From: Bacteroidales bacterium
GTDB lineage: Bacteria > Bacteroidota > Bacteroidia > Bacteroidales > P3
DNA length: 45,917 bases
Assembly: GCA_017645585.1 (NCBI GenBank)
Contig: JAGCOF010000028.1
Coordinates: 1 to 45,917, forward strand
Reading direction: 5' to 3'
Part shown: positions 1 through 9,070 of the stretch, piece after piece
Layout: every line of letters starts with the position of its first letter
Position numbering within the stretch: position 1 is the stretch's first letter
Position numbers and translations under genes: made by a program
Notes under the pieces: model-generated
Databases searched by the model: none
Told to the model about the DNA's origin: nothing
What the model saw: only the letters and a program-made list of their open reading frames with translations

Positions 1-1651
<1,651 letters not shown>

Positions 1652-1658
1652 CCTATTG

Positions 1659-1690
1659 AAAAGGGGGCATCCTATTGGGTGCTCCCTTTC
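1659..1690 (+). terminator. Rho-independent terminator after groEL
   Basis: A stem AAGGGGGCA pairs with TGCTCCCTT (one G-U pair) about 20 bp after the groEL stop, followed by a short T-rich stretch. A hairpin of similar design, but different sequence, follows the groEL fragment at 6122-6147. Confidence 0.75.
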
Positions 1691-1756
1691 ATCATGTTAT
1701 AATTGTCTTGAACGGAAACATCTCGACGCTTTATTGCGCAAAAAAACGTTGAATTA

Positions 1757-1969
1757 TTACCTCTCCGAGTCTTCTAAATCTTGACTTTTAGGAGGATATT
1801 TTTTCTTTAAAAACGCATTAAGTGCCGTTCCTGCACCATATGCAAAAACAGCATTGAGTGCCATCCAAAATCCACCTTCCAGTTTTAATGCAACAATGAG
1901 AAGGGACAATAATGCTAGGGTGACGAATGCAGCCACAACGCAAAATGTGATTCTTAAAACTTGGTTCAT
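1757..1969 (-). CDS. Small two-helix membrane protein, unknown function
   Basis: This 70-residue protein starts MNQVLRITFCVV. It has a strongly hydrophobic helix at about residues 4-29 and a second, shorter one at about 33-54, then a charged tail (KKKYPPKSQDLEDSER). I do not recognise a family. It lies 34 bp downstream of the larger membrane protein at 2004-3848 on the same strand, so the two may be co-transcribed. Base composition is AT-rich, unlike groEL, and it is the first gene inside the insert bounded by the groEL end repeats. A role as a partner of the upstream membrane protein is only inference. Confidence 0.6.
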   Translation of the reverse strand: MNQVLRITFCVVAAFVTLALLSLLIVALKLEGGFWMALNAVFAYGAGTALNAFLKKKYPPKSQDLEDSER

Positions 1970-2003
1970 TTTTTCTTTTTTTGATTAATATTTACGTGAA
2001 TGA

Positions 2004-3848
2004 CTATATTTCAGATGGGGAAACCCTTATTGAGCATAATCTTTGCCCACGTTCATTAACATATCTATACACAAAGCCATAACCATATTCCTTCATGACA
2101 TTTAACATGGCTTTTGTACTAGGAGATTCCTGTATTTCTTCTTTTAACCCTTCAACAAAAGCACTCTTTAGTTCTGCAATATCCTCAGCAGAAAAATCAC
2201 TGGAACTCATCCCATTCCATTGAATAGTATAAACCAATGACTGGTTTTCGATTGCGCATCTAATCATCGTCATGCCCAATCCAATATTCTCGGGTAAATC
2301 TTTGTTATAGTTTTGTGCCATGCGAATCATCTCATTGTGAATTTGCCGATTTGCATTGTTCGGCAACAAGGTTGTGTTATTATCTGGTGTTAAATTCTTA
2401 TTAACCTCTGCACAATGTTTTTCTTCATTTGTTTTTATCCATAAACCACACATAATATTATCAGGATAGCTTGTTGAACTTCCTTTTAAATATTCTCCTT
2501 CTGACCCGAAAGTAAAATTAAACAAATAACCATTATGAATCATCAAATATGAAAGCATCTTCACGTGAATAATATCCCCATCTACATATTTATGACAATT
2601 GGACATAATCCTTAAACAGTGTCTTAGACCATTACCTGTTTTTATGGATTCTTTCGAAATATCAACCAGCTCTCCGCCATTAATTGGTATTTGCCTATAG
2701 TACTCGAATATATCATCATCCCATATACTAACATCTTCGTCTATTCCATAATCCCAGTATGAAGCTGTTATAAAATAGTCTTCCGACTCAAGTTTCAGTA
2801 CCATGTGTGGTGCATTTTGGATCGAGGTTGTTTTGAATGTTTTTGGATATTCAAAAGAGAAAAGGCCACAATCAAAAGTTTCCGTAGAAAACGAATCCAC
2901 CTGTTCGATTGACGTTTTTTCTGTATTTGGTTTTGCAAGGAACCATATTCCAAATGATACTACTGCAAATACTAAACCTATTATAACCCAATTCCATTTT
3001 TTATAGATATTGTTTCTATTATGTACATATTTATGCAGATAATCTTTTGCGTTTTGTTCCTTTATTGCCTCATCTTGATTACCATCTCTCCTTGTGTGAA
3101 ATATTGTCTTTGTAGTAATATTCTCATCATTTTGTTCTACTACGGTACAATTTATTGGATGTGATTCTTTCATATCACCAACTTTATCATTGTCTTGAGC
3201 AACAACATGCTCCTCGTTTGTATTGAGAACTTCTATATTTCCATTGTCAAATTGTTGGGTGGAAGTGTAATTACCAAAACCGCCTTCGGTTTTGTATGGC
3301 ATGATATTGTTTGCAAAGGATTTGTCTTTCTTGAATATTAGCGACCATGCAGACACATCGTTTTTCTTGATTTGCAAAACCAAAGCCATAAGACCAATAT
3401 TTGCAATCGCAATAAAAATGTTTGTTGCAAAATCATATTTTGTACTGATTAAACCATTTACAATGCCTGCTGCAAGTCGATAAGCCATCCATATAAACAA
3501 AGCCCATTTCTTTGCTCGTAAGATGAAATACAACGAGACAATGCCAATGATTGACAATGCTAAAGTTAAACAACCAACCCCTGCTGCAAACACCATGTTT
3601 GCAAAACTGGTTATTATTCCACGAATACCAAAGAAAAAGATACTAACCCAAATAAGCCCTATAACAATTCCATTGAATTGATTGTTATTTCCCTCTCCAT
3701 TGAACCTCTCGACCTCCTCTTCATTTGCTATTATGTTTTTTCTATCCGCTTCATTGATTGGATTAGGTGTACCGCAAAAAGGACAGTTGTCAAACTGAAC
3801 ATTGTACTCTTTCCCACAGAGATGATTGTTGCAAAAAACAGTTTTCAT
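2004..3848 (-). CDS. Zinc-ribbon membrane protein with large C-terminal soluble region
   Basis: The protein has 614 residues. Its N-terminus carries a zinc-ribbon pattern, CNNHLC near residues 6-11 and CPFC near 22-25. Four hydrophobic helices follow between about residues 55 and 165. A low-complexity linker comes next, then one more helix near residues 283-302 (WVIIGLVFAVVSFGIWFLA) and a soluble region of about 310 residues that should be outside the cytoplasm. Function is unknown; zinc ribbon plus membrane helices is common in bacterial envelope proteins of unknown role. The gene is clearly AT-rich against its surroundings, which fits acquisition with the insert. A likely promoter lies at 4086-4094. 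Confidence 0.7.
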   Translation of the reverse strand: MKTVFCNNHLCGKEYNVQFDNCPFCGTPNPINEADRKNIIANEEEVERFNGEGNNNQFNGIVIGLIWVSIFFFGIRGIITSFANMVFAAGVGCLTLALSIIGIVSLYFILRAKKWALFIWMAYRLAAGIVNGLISTKYDFATNIFIAIANIGLMALVLQIKKNDVSAWSLIFKKDKSFANNIMPYKTEGGFGNYTSTQQFDNGNIEVLNTNEEHVVAQDNDKVGDMKESHPINCTVVEQNDENITTKTIFHTRRDGNQDEAIKEQNAKDYLHKYVHNRNNIYKKWNWVIIGLVFAVVSFGIWFLAKPNTEKTSIEQVDSFSTETFDCGLFSFEYPKTFKTTSIQNAPHMVLKLESEDYFITASYWDYGIDEDVSIWDDDIFEYYRQIPINGGELVDISKESIKTGNGLRHCLRIMSNCHKYVDGDIIHVKMLSYLMIHNGYLFNFTFGSEGEYLKGSSTSYPDNIMCGLWIKTNEEKHCAEVNKNLTPDNNTTLLPNNANRQIHNEMIRMAQNYNKDLPENIGLGMTMIRCAIENQSLVYTIQWNGMSSSDFSAEDIAELKSAFVEGLKEEIQESPSTKAMLNVMKEYGYGFVYRYVNERGQRLCSIRVSPSEI

Positions 3849-4196
3849 TTTTACAAAAAAGGCGTTAAATTATTCTTATGTTGCCAATACTCTCTATGGG
3901 TTCTGGAATACCTGTCAGCTTATCGACAACGAATAATTCACGCCCTTGCGTGAACATCGCGTTGACTGATTTTGCTGACATTAAATTTTCCAGATTTATA
4001 GAGAGCAATCGGTCACGATATGTTCAATATATGTTTCTATTATTTCTACATTTTATGTCATATTGGTTGTTTTTGAATTCACGGTGCAAAGATACAAATT
4101 CTTAATGAAATGGAATGATTATTTGGGGGGAAGTAGCAAATACTATACCCAAACACTCTCTTGGCTCAAAAGTATAGTGGAAAAAATCCATTGTGT
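3849..4196. other. Non-coding gap, leader of the zinc-ribbon gene
   Basis: These 348 AT-rich bases lie between two minus-strand genes. I see no credible gene. The only signal is the Bacteroidota-type -7 box at 4086-4094 reading toward the zinc-ribbon gene, which would give a 5' leader of about 230 bases. Confidence 0.5.
4086..4094 (-). promoter_or_regulatory. Putative -7 box TATCTTTGC
   Basis: The minus strand reads TATCTTTGC, a full match to the Bacteroidota TAnnTTTGC box. No clear -33 TTTG is visible at the expected distance, so this is a moderate call. It would serve the gene at 2004-3848. Confidence 0.45.
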
Positions 4197-5018
4197 TTAT
4201 TCTTGCTTTATTTTCTTTCGTCCTTTAATGAGATCATTCCCAACCCTTTCTAATTGACGTTGAGCTGCTTCAATGTCCATTTGCATTTGTGAAGGCATAA
4301 TCTCTTCATGATGTTCAATTCCAATTACATCTTCAACCACCTCATCTTTTGTAAAGATATGGACTTCTACCCCTACCATATCTCTGGTTTTATGAACATC
4401 CTCCTTAGTCTCAACTATGATGTAATGGATATCTTCGTATTGAAAGTCAACTCCTATTTCAAGAAGTGATTTCCCATTGTTTTTTTCTTTATAATCTTTA
4501 TAATCTTTTTCTGTCAAATATGGCTTCAGCCCGGCTTTATCTAGTACGGGTTTGTTTGGAATAACTCTCCATTCACGTTCATCATAAAAACGATACTTTT
4601 CAAACAACTGATTTTTAGTCTCTAGAGGTGCCTCAACAAACTTCATTTGAGCGAACATATACATAACCCAATCAACAAGATTTGAAGGGCCATATTTTGT
4701 TGCTATTCTTAACAATCCATTTAATTGTTGTAAAATACGGGAGCCATAACTACAATAGCATACTGGGGAAAAACCTGTTTTTTCGCCCCATTTTTGGTTA
4801 AATCCTATACAGAAATCGCCATAAGTCCATTGATTATTGCCAATCTCAGAGAATGGATAATCGCTAACGCTAATCATGGGAAACGCCACTGGCTTTAACC
4901 CGTTCTCAAGAATAATTCTTTCACGACTATAGGAATAGCATAGTCTCTTTGAATGCAGTATCTCATAGAAACCATTCTTGTCGGTTTGATGCCAAAGGAT
5001 ATTTGAACTTAGTCCCAT
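4197..5018 (-). CDS. AbiGi-family abortive-infection protein
   Basis: The protein has 273 residues. The opening MGLSSNILWHQTDK, the central pattern AFPMISVSDYPFSEI followed by YGDFCIGFNQKWGEKTG and PVCYC, and the later YDEREWRVIP segment match what I know of the AbiGi family (named for the lactococcal AbiG phage-abortive system, where AbiGi is treated as the antitoxin-like half). The fold is thought to be related to DUF2971-type proteins. No AbiGii nucleotidyltransferase partner is visible next to it. The nearest genes are a PIN toxin and its antitoxin, 48 bp upstream, and a membrane protein. Defence is the likely role, but the exact activity is not known. Part of the AT-rich insert next to groEL. 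Confidence 0.6.
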   Translation of the reverse strand: MGLSSNILWHQTDKNGFYEILHSKRLCYSYSRERIILENGLKPVAFPMISVSDYPFSEIGNNQWTYGDFCIGFNQKWGEKTGFSPVCYCSYGSRILQQLNGLLRIATKYGPSNLVDWVMYMFAQMKFVEAPLETKNQLFEKYRFYDEREWRVIPNKPVLDKAGLKPYLTEKDYKDYKEKNNGKSLLEIGVDFQYEDIHYIIVETKEDVHKTRDMVGVEVHIFTKDEVVEDVIGIEHHEEIMPSQMQMDIEAAQRQLERVGNDLIKGRKKIKQE

Positions 5019-5066
5019 ATTATTTTTCGGGCCAAATAATTTTAATACCTGATATGCACGACAGTA

Positions 5067-5486
5067 TTATTCGGCTAATTGTGCCTGCATAAATGCTGTT
5101 GGTGACATCACCGCAATTCCACTCGTGGGGAAATGTTGTTCGTTGCGAGTGATGATATGGCTGCATTTTGCTGTAACAGCTGCGTGGTATTGCAGCATGT
5201 CTTCAAAATCGGGCGCAGTGGCATATAAAGCTTCATGGAGTTGCGCCGCATCCATAGTTGTGATGCGGATATGCCGTTCAAGTATTTTCAATGCCTCCAA
5301 AGTGTTGGTGTATCCCAGTGACTTGCGGGCTACGAAAAGGCAAGTGGTGAAACTGAGTGGTGTGGCATAAAGATCAATTTCTCCCTTGAACCCCATATTC
5401 AACACATGAGCAGAGTTGTTCAAGAAAGGTTCGCGGTGCAGTAGCACATCGAGCAACACATTGGTGTCGAGGAATATGCGATTCAT
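5067..5486 (-). CDS. PIN-domain ribonuclease toxin (VapC-like)
   Basis: The protein has 139 residues. It begins MNRIFLDTNVLLDVLLHREPF, the typical PIN start with a metal-binding Asp in LDTN. It has further acidic residues in DFEDMLQYHAA near 93-102 and ends with an IITRNEQHF segment, the usual PIN C-terminal pattern. PIN toxins cut RNA and are held inactive by a cognate antitoxin. The start codon overlaps the stop of the upstream antitoxin gene by four bases (ATGA), which indicates translational coupling. Family assignment is firm; the RNA target is unknown. Confidence 0.88.
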   Translation of the reverse strand: MNRIFLDTNVLLDVLLHREPFLNNSAHVLNMGFKGEIDLYATPLSFTTCLFVARKSLGYTNTLEALKILERHIRITTMDAAQLHEALYATAPDFEDMLQYHAAVTAKCSHIITRNEQHFPTSGIAVMSPTAFMQAQLAE

Positions 5487-5749
5487 AGGGCGTACTTTTC
5501 TTTATAATAGTCCATACGGGCTTGTTCTCCGTTGATGCCCACATCAACCTTGTCAAGCAATGGCATGGCAAGGATGGCTTCCAAATCAGGAGTGTATTGG
5601 TCGGCTTCGCGTTGAGGAGTGACAGCAAGGCGAATGAGAAGAGCCTCCATCTGCCGTTGCATCCATTGGCTGATGTCGGTGTCGGCACCGATGGCCGGGC
5701 GCGCCCGCTCAACGAGATTGTCGTTTAAAGTTATGTTATATGTGCACAT
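5483..5749 (-). CDS. Antitoxin partner of the PIN toxin
   Basis: This 88-residue protein precedes and overlaps the PIN gene, the standard antitoxin-toxin order. The N-terminal half (MCTYNITLNDNLVERARPAI, then DISQWMQRQMEALL) looks like a ribbon-helix-helix DNA-binding segment. The C-terminal half (about 53-88) is the probable toxin-binding arm. Such antitoxins usually repress their own promoter, which here would be the -7 box at 5772-5780. Assignment rests mainly on context, size and overlap. Confidence 0.75.
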   Translation of the reverse strand: MCTYNITLNDNLVERARPAIGADTDISQWMQRQMEALLIRLAVTPQREADQYTPDLEAILAMPLLDKVDVGINGEQARMDYYKEKYAL

Positions 5750-5771
5750 AATTACATCTAATTTTCAAAAT

Positions 5772-5780
5772 GCAAAAATA
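5772..5780 (-). promoter_or_regulatory. Putative -7 box TATTTTTGC for the toxin-antitoxin pair
   Basis: The minus strand reads TATTTTTGC 23 bp upstream of the antitoxin start. It matches TAnnTTTGC. No clear -33 box was seen. Confidence 0.5.
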
Positions 5781-5917
5781 CACAAATTATTTCACATACA
5801 GAATTTTTTTTCAAGGAAGACTAACTGACGTTTTGTCGAACCATCGCCGAAGGATTGAGCTTACATCGAAGAATGCACATAGGAGGATGGCAGTATTTGA
5901 GCAAAGATTGAGTAAAA

Positions 5918-6043
5918 GGAGAGCAAAAGTTAAAGGCCATCTGACCGCTGCTACATCAGCTTTTGTTCTCCGCTTCGCTATCGAAAGTCCACCTGACTTT
6001 CTTCACATTAAGGAGCCCGTGCTATGGCGTCGGCTCTGCCGAC
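5918..6043. other. Cluster of three inverted repeats beside the groEL fragment
   Basis: Three potential hairpins lie in 126 bp. GGAGAGCAAAAG at 5918-5929 faces CTTTTGTTCTCC at 5960-5971 with one mismatch. GAAAGTC at 5983-5989 pairs with GACTTTC at 5995-6001. GTCGGC at 6029-6034 pairs with GCCGAC at 6038-6043. I see no gene between 5781 and 6048. The cluster ends six bases before the duplicated groEL end, so it may be the end of the inserted DNA, a terminator set or a structured RNA. Confidence 0.4.
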
Positions 6044-6048
6044 ACCCT

Positions 6049-6112
6049 CCGATGCCCGCCGGCAACCCCGGCATGGGTGGCATGGGCGGAATGTACTAAG
6101 CCGTAAGTAACA
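6049..6112 (+). pseudogene. groEL 3'-end fragment (duplicate stub)
   Basis: This 64-bp copy encodes only the final GroEL residues ending [10 protein letters not shown], with stop codon and 13 trailing bases. It matches 1588-1651 except for two synonymous third-position changes. Nothing upstream of 6049 resembles groEL, so it is a stub, not a gene. It is followed by its own strong terminator. It is probably the original chromosomal groEL end, left behind when the insert and a replacement end arrived. Confidence 0.88.
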
Positions 6113-6121
6113 TTAAATAGC

Positions 6122-6147
6122 AAAGGGTGTCCAATCGGACACCCTTT
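6122..6147. terminator. Strong bidirectional terminator
   Basis: A perfect 11-bp stem, AAAGGGTGTCC and GGACACCCTTT, encloses a 4-base loop and is followed by CTTTTATTTT on the plus strand. It sits between the groEL fragment (plus) and the lipoprotein gene ending at 6151 (minus), so it can serve both sides. Confidence 0.85.
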
Positions 6148-6150
6148 CTT

Positions 6151-6915
6151 TTATTTTGCTGGTACATAGGCTGGGAACCAGAGGCTGTCGGCGTGGTAGA
6201 GGCTGAAGCAGGCGGCGGCGATTTCCTCGAGGCCGGAAAGGTAGATGCTGTCGATGCCTGAGAAGCGTTCTTGGAAAAGTGGGTGGAGGGAGAGGCCAGA
6301 GACGGAGTCGTAGCGAAAAAGGGGACGCGCAGGACTTTCACTCAAGAACGAATTCCAGTCATGGAAGTCACTCTCGGCGAAGATATCGCCTAACAGCAGC
6401 AGCTCTTCTTTTTTGTCGTAACCCAAACGGACTAGCAGCTCTGCTATCTGGGCATTGAGCTGCTCTTTCACATCACCTTCTATATAATAGACATCACCGT
6501 TGTGGTCAAACCATCGCGGTAGTGATTCATCTCCCATGCAGTCAATCAGCAGCCTTTTGTCGCTCCACGGCTCGCGTATGTTGTAGTTCAGTGTGTCGCC
6601 ACGATAATAGAGCACATACATAGTGTCGTCGCTTTCAGTCCTGAAGTCGTCAAAATGGCGTTCCAAGAACAGTTTGTCGCACCCCTGTTCGGGCATAATG
6701 CCATAATCGCCATGCAGATACATGATTAGCTCATCAATGCTGTGAGGGCAGCGGAAATAGTTGCTATAAAATCCCTCAACGCACCAATCGTACCAGAATG
6801 CGATGTTTTCCAGCAGTTCTTTTTCGCTGTACTTACGACATTCTTTCGGCATTTGATTGCAGCCCGAAAACAAGACAGCGCCAAAAGCAAAACAAAAAAG
6901 AAGTCTTCTAACCAT
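6151..6915 (-). CDS. Hypothetical lipoprotein
   Basis: The protein has 254 residues. It starts MVRRLLFCFAFGAVLFSGCNQ, a signal peptide with a lipobox (FSGC) and Cys at residue 19, so it is a predicted lipoprotein of the inner or outer membrane. The mature part is rich in Tyr, Asp and Trp and has no motif I recognise. Its start codon touches the stop of alaX at 6915, so it is likely in one transcript with alaX and the genes upstream. Function unknown. Confidence 0.75.
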   Translation of the reverse strand: MVRRLLFCFAFGAVLFSGCNQMPKECRKYSEKELLENIAFWYDWCVEGFYSNYFRCPHSIDELIMYLHGDYGIMPEQGCDKLFLERHFDDFRTESDDTMYVLYYRGDTLNYNIREPWSDKRLLIDCMGDESLPRWFDHNGDVYYIEGDVKEQLNAQIAELLVRLGYDKKEELLLLGDIFAESDFHDWNSFLSESPARPLFRYDSVSGLSLHPLFQERFSGIDSIYLSGLEEIAAACFSLYHADSLWFPAYVPAK

Positions 6916-7385
6916 TATTCCACCAGTTTAAACCGCATGCGCCAGACTTTTGTGTCGGGGTTGTAGTCGTGCGAGATAATCTTGAAAGCGCCCACCTCGG
7001 AGGTGTTCTGCACATGGGTTCCGACGCAGGCGCAAAGGTCGTAGTCGCCGATACGCACCAGGCGCAGCGTCTCGCTGACGTCGTCAGGCAGCTTCCAGAG
7101 GTCCACCTCCGGCGGCACCTCTCCCCTCTTCACGAACTCATAGCTGACAGGCAAATGCTGCGCGATCACCTCGTTCACTCTATGCTCTATCTCCTGCACC
7201 TGCTCCTCGGTGGGACAGGCGTCGAGCAGGTAGTCGCACTTGCTCTTCTTGCGCTCGATATGCGCATTCCGCGACCGCGGACAGCCGAACATCCGCACCA
7301 TCGTCTGGTTTAAAATATGCTCCGCCGTATGCATCGGCGGGTACTCATCCTTGTTATGGGCGTTGAGTATAGGTTCTTGTTCCAT
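6915..7385 (-). CDS. AlaX-type alanyl-tRNA editing protein
   Basis: This is a 156-residue free-standing editing domain of the threonyl/alanyl-tRNA synthetase second additional domain family. It hydrolyses tRNA(Ala) wrongly charged with Ser or Gly. The zinc-binding set is present: HxxxH at His19 and His23 (HTAEH) and CxxxH at Cys120 and His124 (CVGTH). Its first 21 codons are repeated with changes at 8045-8108, on the far side of an inserted gene. The chosen start is the ATG that aligns with that copy. The gene is intact; the stub is the extra one. Confidence 0.88.
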   Translation of the reverse strand: MEQEPILNAHNKDEYPPMHTAEHILNQTMVRMFGCPRSRNAHIERKKSKCDYLLDACPTEEQVQEIEHRVNEVIAQHLPVSYEFVKRGEVPPEVDLWKLPDDVSETLRLVRIGDYDLCACVGTHVQNTSEVGAFKIISHDYNPDTKVWRMRFKLVE

Positions 7386-7386
7386 A
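7323..7386 (-). repeat. Direct repeat, alaX 5' end, intact copy
   Basis: This 64-bp segment covers the first 21 alaX codons plus one base upstream of the ATG. It matches 8045-8108 with nine mismatches. In reading frame, seven codons differ: five synonymously and two conservatively (Ile/Val and Asp/Glu). Confidence 0.9.
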
Positions 7387-7402
7387 ATATTGTAGGCAAT
7401 TA

Positions 7403-8035
7403 TTAATGAACATAAAACACAACAGGCAGGCTTTTAAACACAACTGCCAAAGCAATGATTTCTTCTCGAAGTTGTTCTACTGTCGCATTATCTTTCTTTT
7501 CAACTGCTTCACACAATCGTTCCATTACGCGGACAACCCGACCGCAGTTGGAGTCTTCATAGGGACACCATGCACTTGCAACATTATATATATCAGTCGG
7601 CAGATAAAACAAGTAACTTGTGCCGTCAATCCCATTCTTTCCGGCATCTGGACTTGCAGAACCGATAATTGCAACAAACAACGACTGCAATGAATCCACA
7701 TAGGCTTCGTCGACAGGAAGCCGATAGGTTAACAATCTATTCTTTCTTGCTTTTTTGCTTTCGCCATTCCATATTGCATAACCTATCTTGCTTTTTGACT
7801 TACAAAGCAGAAGTGATTGGTTTATGGAATCGTATGTCAAGCAATACTCTGTCGTAAACGACGGCTCAACAAGGTAGACAAACTTGTATGCAGACTCTAT
7901 TCCAAATCCAAGAGAGAGTCTCTTGTCAAATTTGTTTTCTTTCAAATTGGCTTTAGGAATGGGACACATCCTTCGTTGGGCGGCAGCAGAGTTGGCTAAT
8001 ATTATCAATACGACGCATAAAACAATACGTTTCAT
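7403..8035 (-). CDS. Hypothetical secreted protein (inserted cargo)
   Basis: The start chosen is the ATG at 8035, giving 210 residues beginning MKRIVLCVVLIILANSAAAQ, a clean signal peptide cut after AAA or Q. The frame is open further upstream to 8107, but those 24 codons are the copied alaX start plus a short joint, so a longer product would bury the signal peptide. The mature protein has no motif I recognise. It is more AT-rich than alaX. The gene lies exactly between the two alaX 5' ends, so it is the cargo of that insertion. Function unknown. Confidence 0.65.
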   Translation of the reverse strand: MKRIVLCVVLIILANSAAAQRRMCPIPKANLKENKFDKRLSLGFGIESAYKFVYLVEPSFTTEYCLTYDSINQSLLLCKSKSKIGYAIWNGESKKARKNRLLTYRLPVDEAYVDSLQSLFVAIIGSASPDAGKNGIDGTSYLFYLPTDIYNVASAWCPYEDSNCGRVVRVMERLCEAVEKKDNATVEQLREEIIALAVVFKSLPVVFYVH

Positions 8036-8044
8036 AATTAAGGA

Positions 8045-8108
8045 CGCCGTATGCATCGGCGGATATTCTTCCTTGTTGTGGGCGTTTAAAACCGGTTCTT
8101 GTTCCATA
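8045..8108 (-). pseudogene. alaX 5'-end fragment (duplicate stub)
   Basis: This stub encodes the start of an AlaX protein (MEQEPVLNAHNKEEYPPMHT) and then breaks off into unrelated sequence. It begins 7 bp after the stop of the upstream lipoprotein gene, the place where alaX would start in an uninterrupted operon. Its differences from the intact copy are mostly synonymous, so it descends from a functional alaX of a related strain or species. Confidence 0.88.
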
Positions 8109-8114
8109 TATAGA

Positions 8115-9059
8115 TTAGTTCATTGCTACTATTTCAAAATCCAATACCTTGCGGCAGTGGGTGCAGATGGCGAACCAGCCTTCCTGTCCACTAAGCGACT
8201 GCCAATATTCATCGGGGCTGCTGCCAAATACCACCAAGAGGTTGTGTCCACAGGAAGGACACTTCACCACGGAACAATAGGGCTTGTTTTTATCCGCATA
8301 TTCCTTCCACGAATCGAGCGTTTCCTTGTAAAAGTCACTCTTGAAATCTCCGAATTGATAACCGTCGAACGAGAGACCGGCAATTTCAGCGTCAGACAAA
8401 GTGCGGCTGACCTTATGAATATCATTTCCGAAACGGGAGAACGATGGCTCCGGCGGCTCCGACATATAGGCATTATATAACGAATCATACGACTCGCACC
8501 CATCAGTAACTGCACCAAGGCTTCCATACTGATTGAGAAGTTCATCAAAAGGTATCAGCTGTATCTCGTTTTTATTGACAAACTTCAAATATACTTCATT
8601 CTCCAAACAGGGACATACTCCCTCGTATGTAACAAACGACACCTTTTGTTTTCGTCCCGTTTTCTTGAAATATAGACTGTCTGGAGAGATATAGCACAGG
8701 TGCCCCGCCAACATGCAACAGCCCTCCACATAGTATTGTAGACTGTCTTCATAATAACCATAATAACTATAATGGCGAGTTTTGACCTCAATGTCAAACG
8801 TACCGATAACGGAGTCTTGCATCTTAACACCCCATGTCGCCAAAAGGCCGCAAGGCTCTAAAATGTCAAGATCAAGCGGCACATCTGGCTCTTCCTTGAA
8901 CTGCTCGGCAATCACTGCCTCGAGGCTCCCCTTCAGCGTTTCGTCGACAAAGTCGTATTCGTCGACATAGAACTTGATGTGATGCCCGCCATCGTTTTGG
9001 CCACAGGCGGCCAATACAAGGCACAACAGCCACAGGAGGGGTTTGGCATTTTTACTCAT
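8115..9059 (-). CDS. Hypothetical lipoprotein with C-terminal zinc ribbon
   Basis: The protein has 314 residues. It starts MSKNAKPLLWLLCLVLAACGQ, with lipobox LAAC and Cys at residue 19. The last 60 residues carry CPSCGH and CTHCRK, a four-cysteine zinc-ribbon pattern, unusual in a predicted exported lipoprotein. No enzyme motif is visible. It lies 11 bp downstream of the WG-repeat gene at 9071 and just upstream of the alaX stub, and probably belongs to the same transcript. Function unknown. Confidence 0.72.
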   Translation of the reverse strand: MSKNAKPLLWLLCLVLAACGQNDGGHHIKFYVDEYDFVDETLKGSLEAVIAEQFKEEPDVPLDLDILEPCGLLATWGVKMQDSVIGTFDIEVKTRHYSYYGYYEDSLQYYVEGCCMLAGHLCYISPDSLYFKKTGRKQKVSFVTYEGVCPCLENEVYLKFVNKNEIQLIPFDELLNQYGSLGAVTDGCESYDSLYNAYMSEPPEPSFSRFGNDIHKVSRTLSDAEIAGLSFDGYQFGDFKSDFYKETLDSWKEYADKNKPYCSVVKCPSCGHNLLVVFGSSPDEYWQSLSGQEGWFAICTHCRKVLDFEIVAMN

Positions 9060-9070
9060 ATACTATTGTA

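Noticed and set aside
5770-6099. 109-residue frame ending in the GroEL tail
   Set aside because: Only the last residues match GroEL. The rest is hairpin-rich sequence with no protein character, so I list the stub as a fragment.
8036-8107. Longer N-terminus for the secreted cargo protein
   Set aside because: Those codons are the alaX stub plus a short joint, and would place the signal peptide inside the protein.
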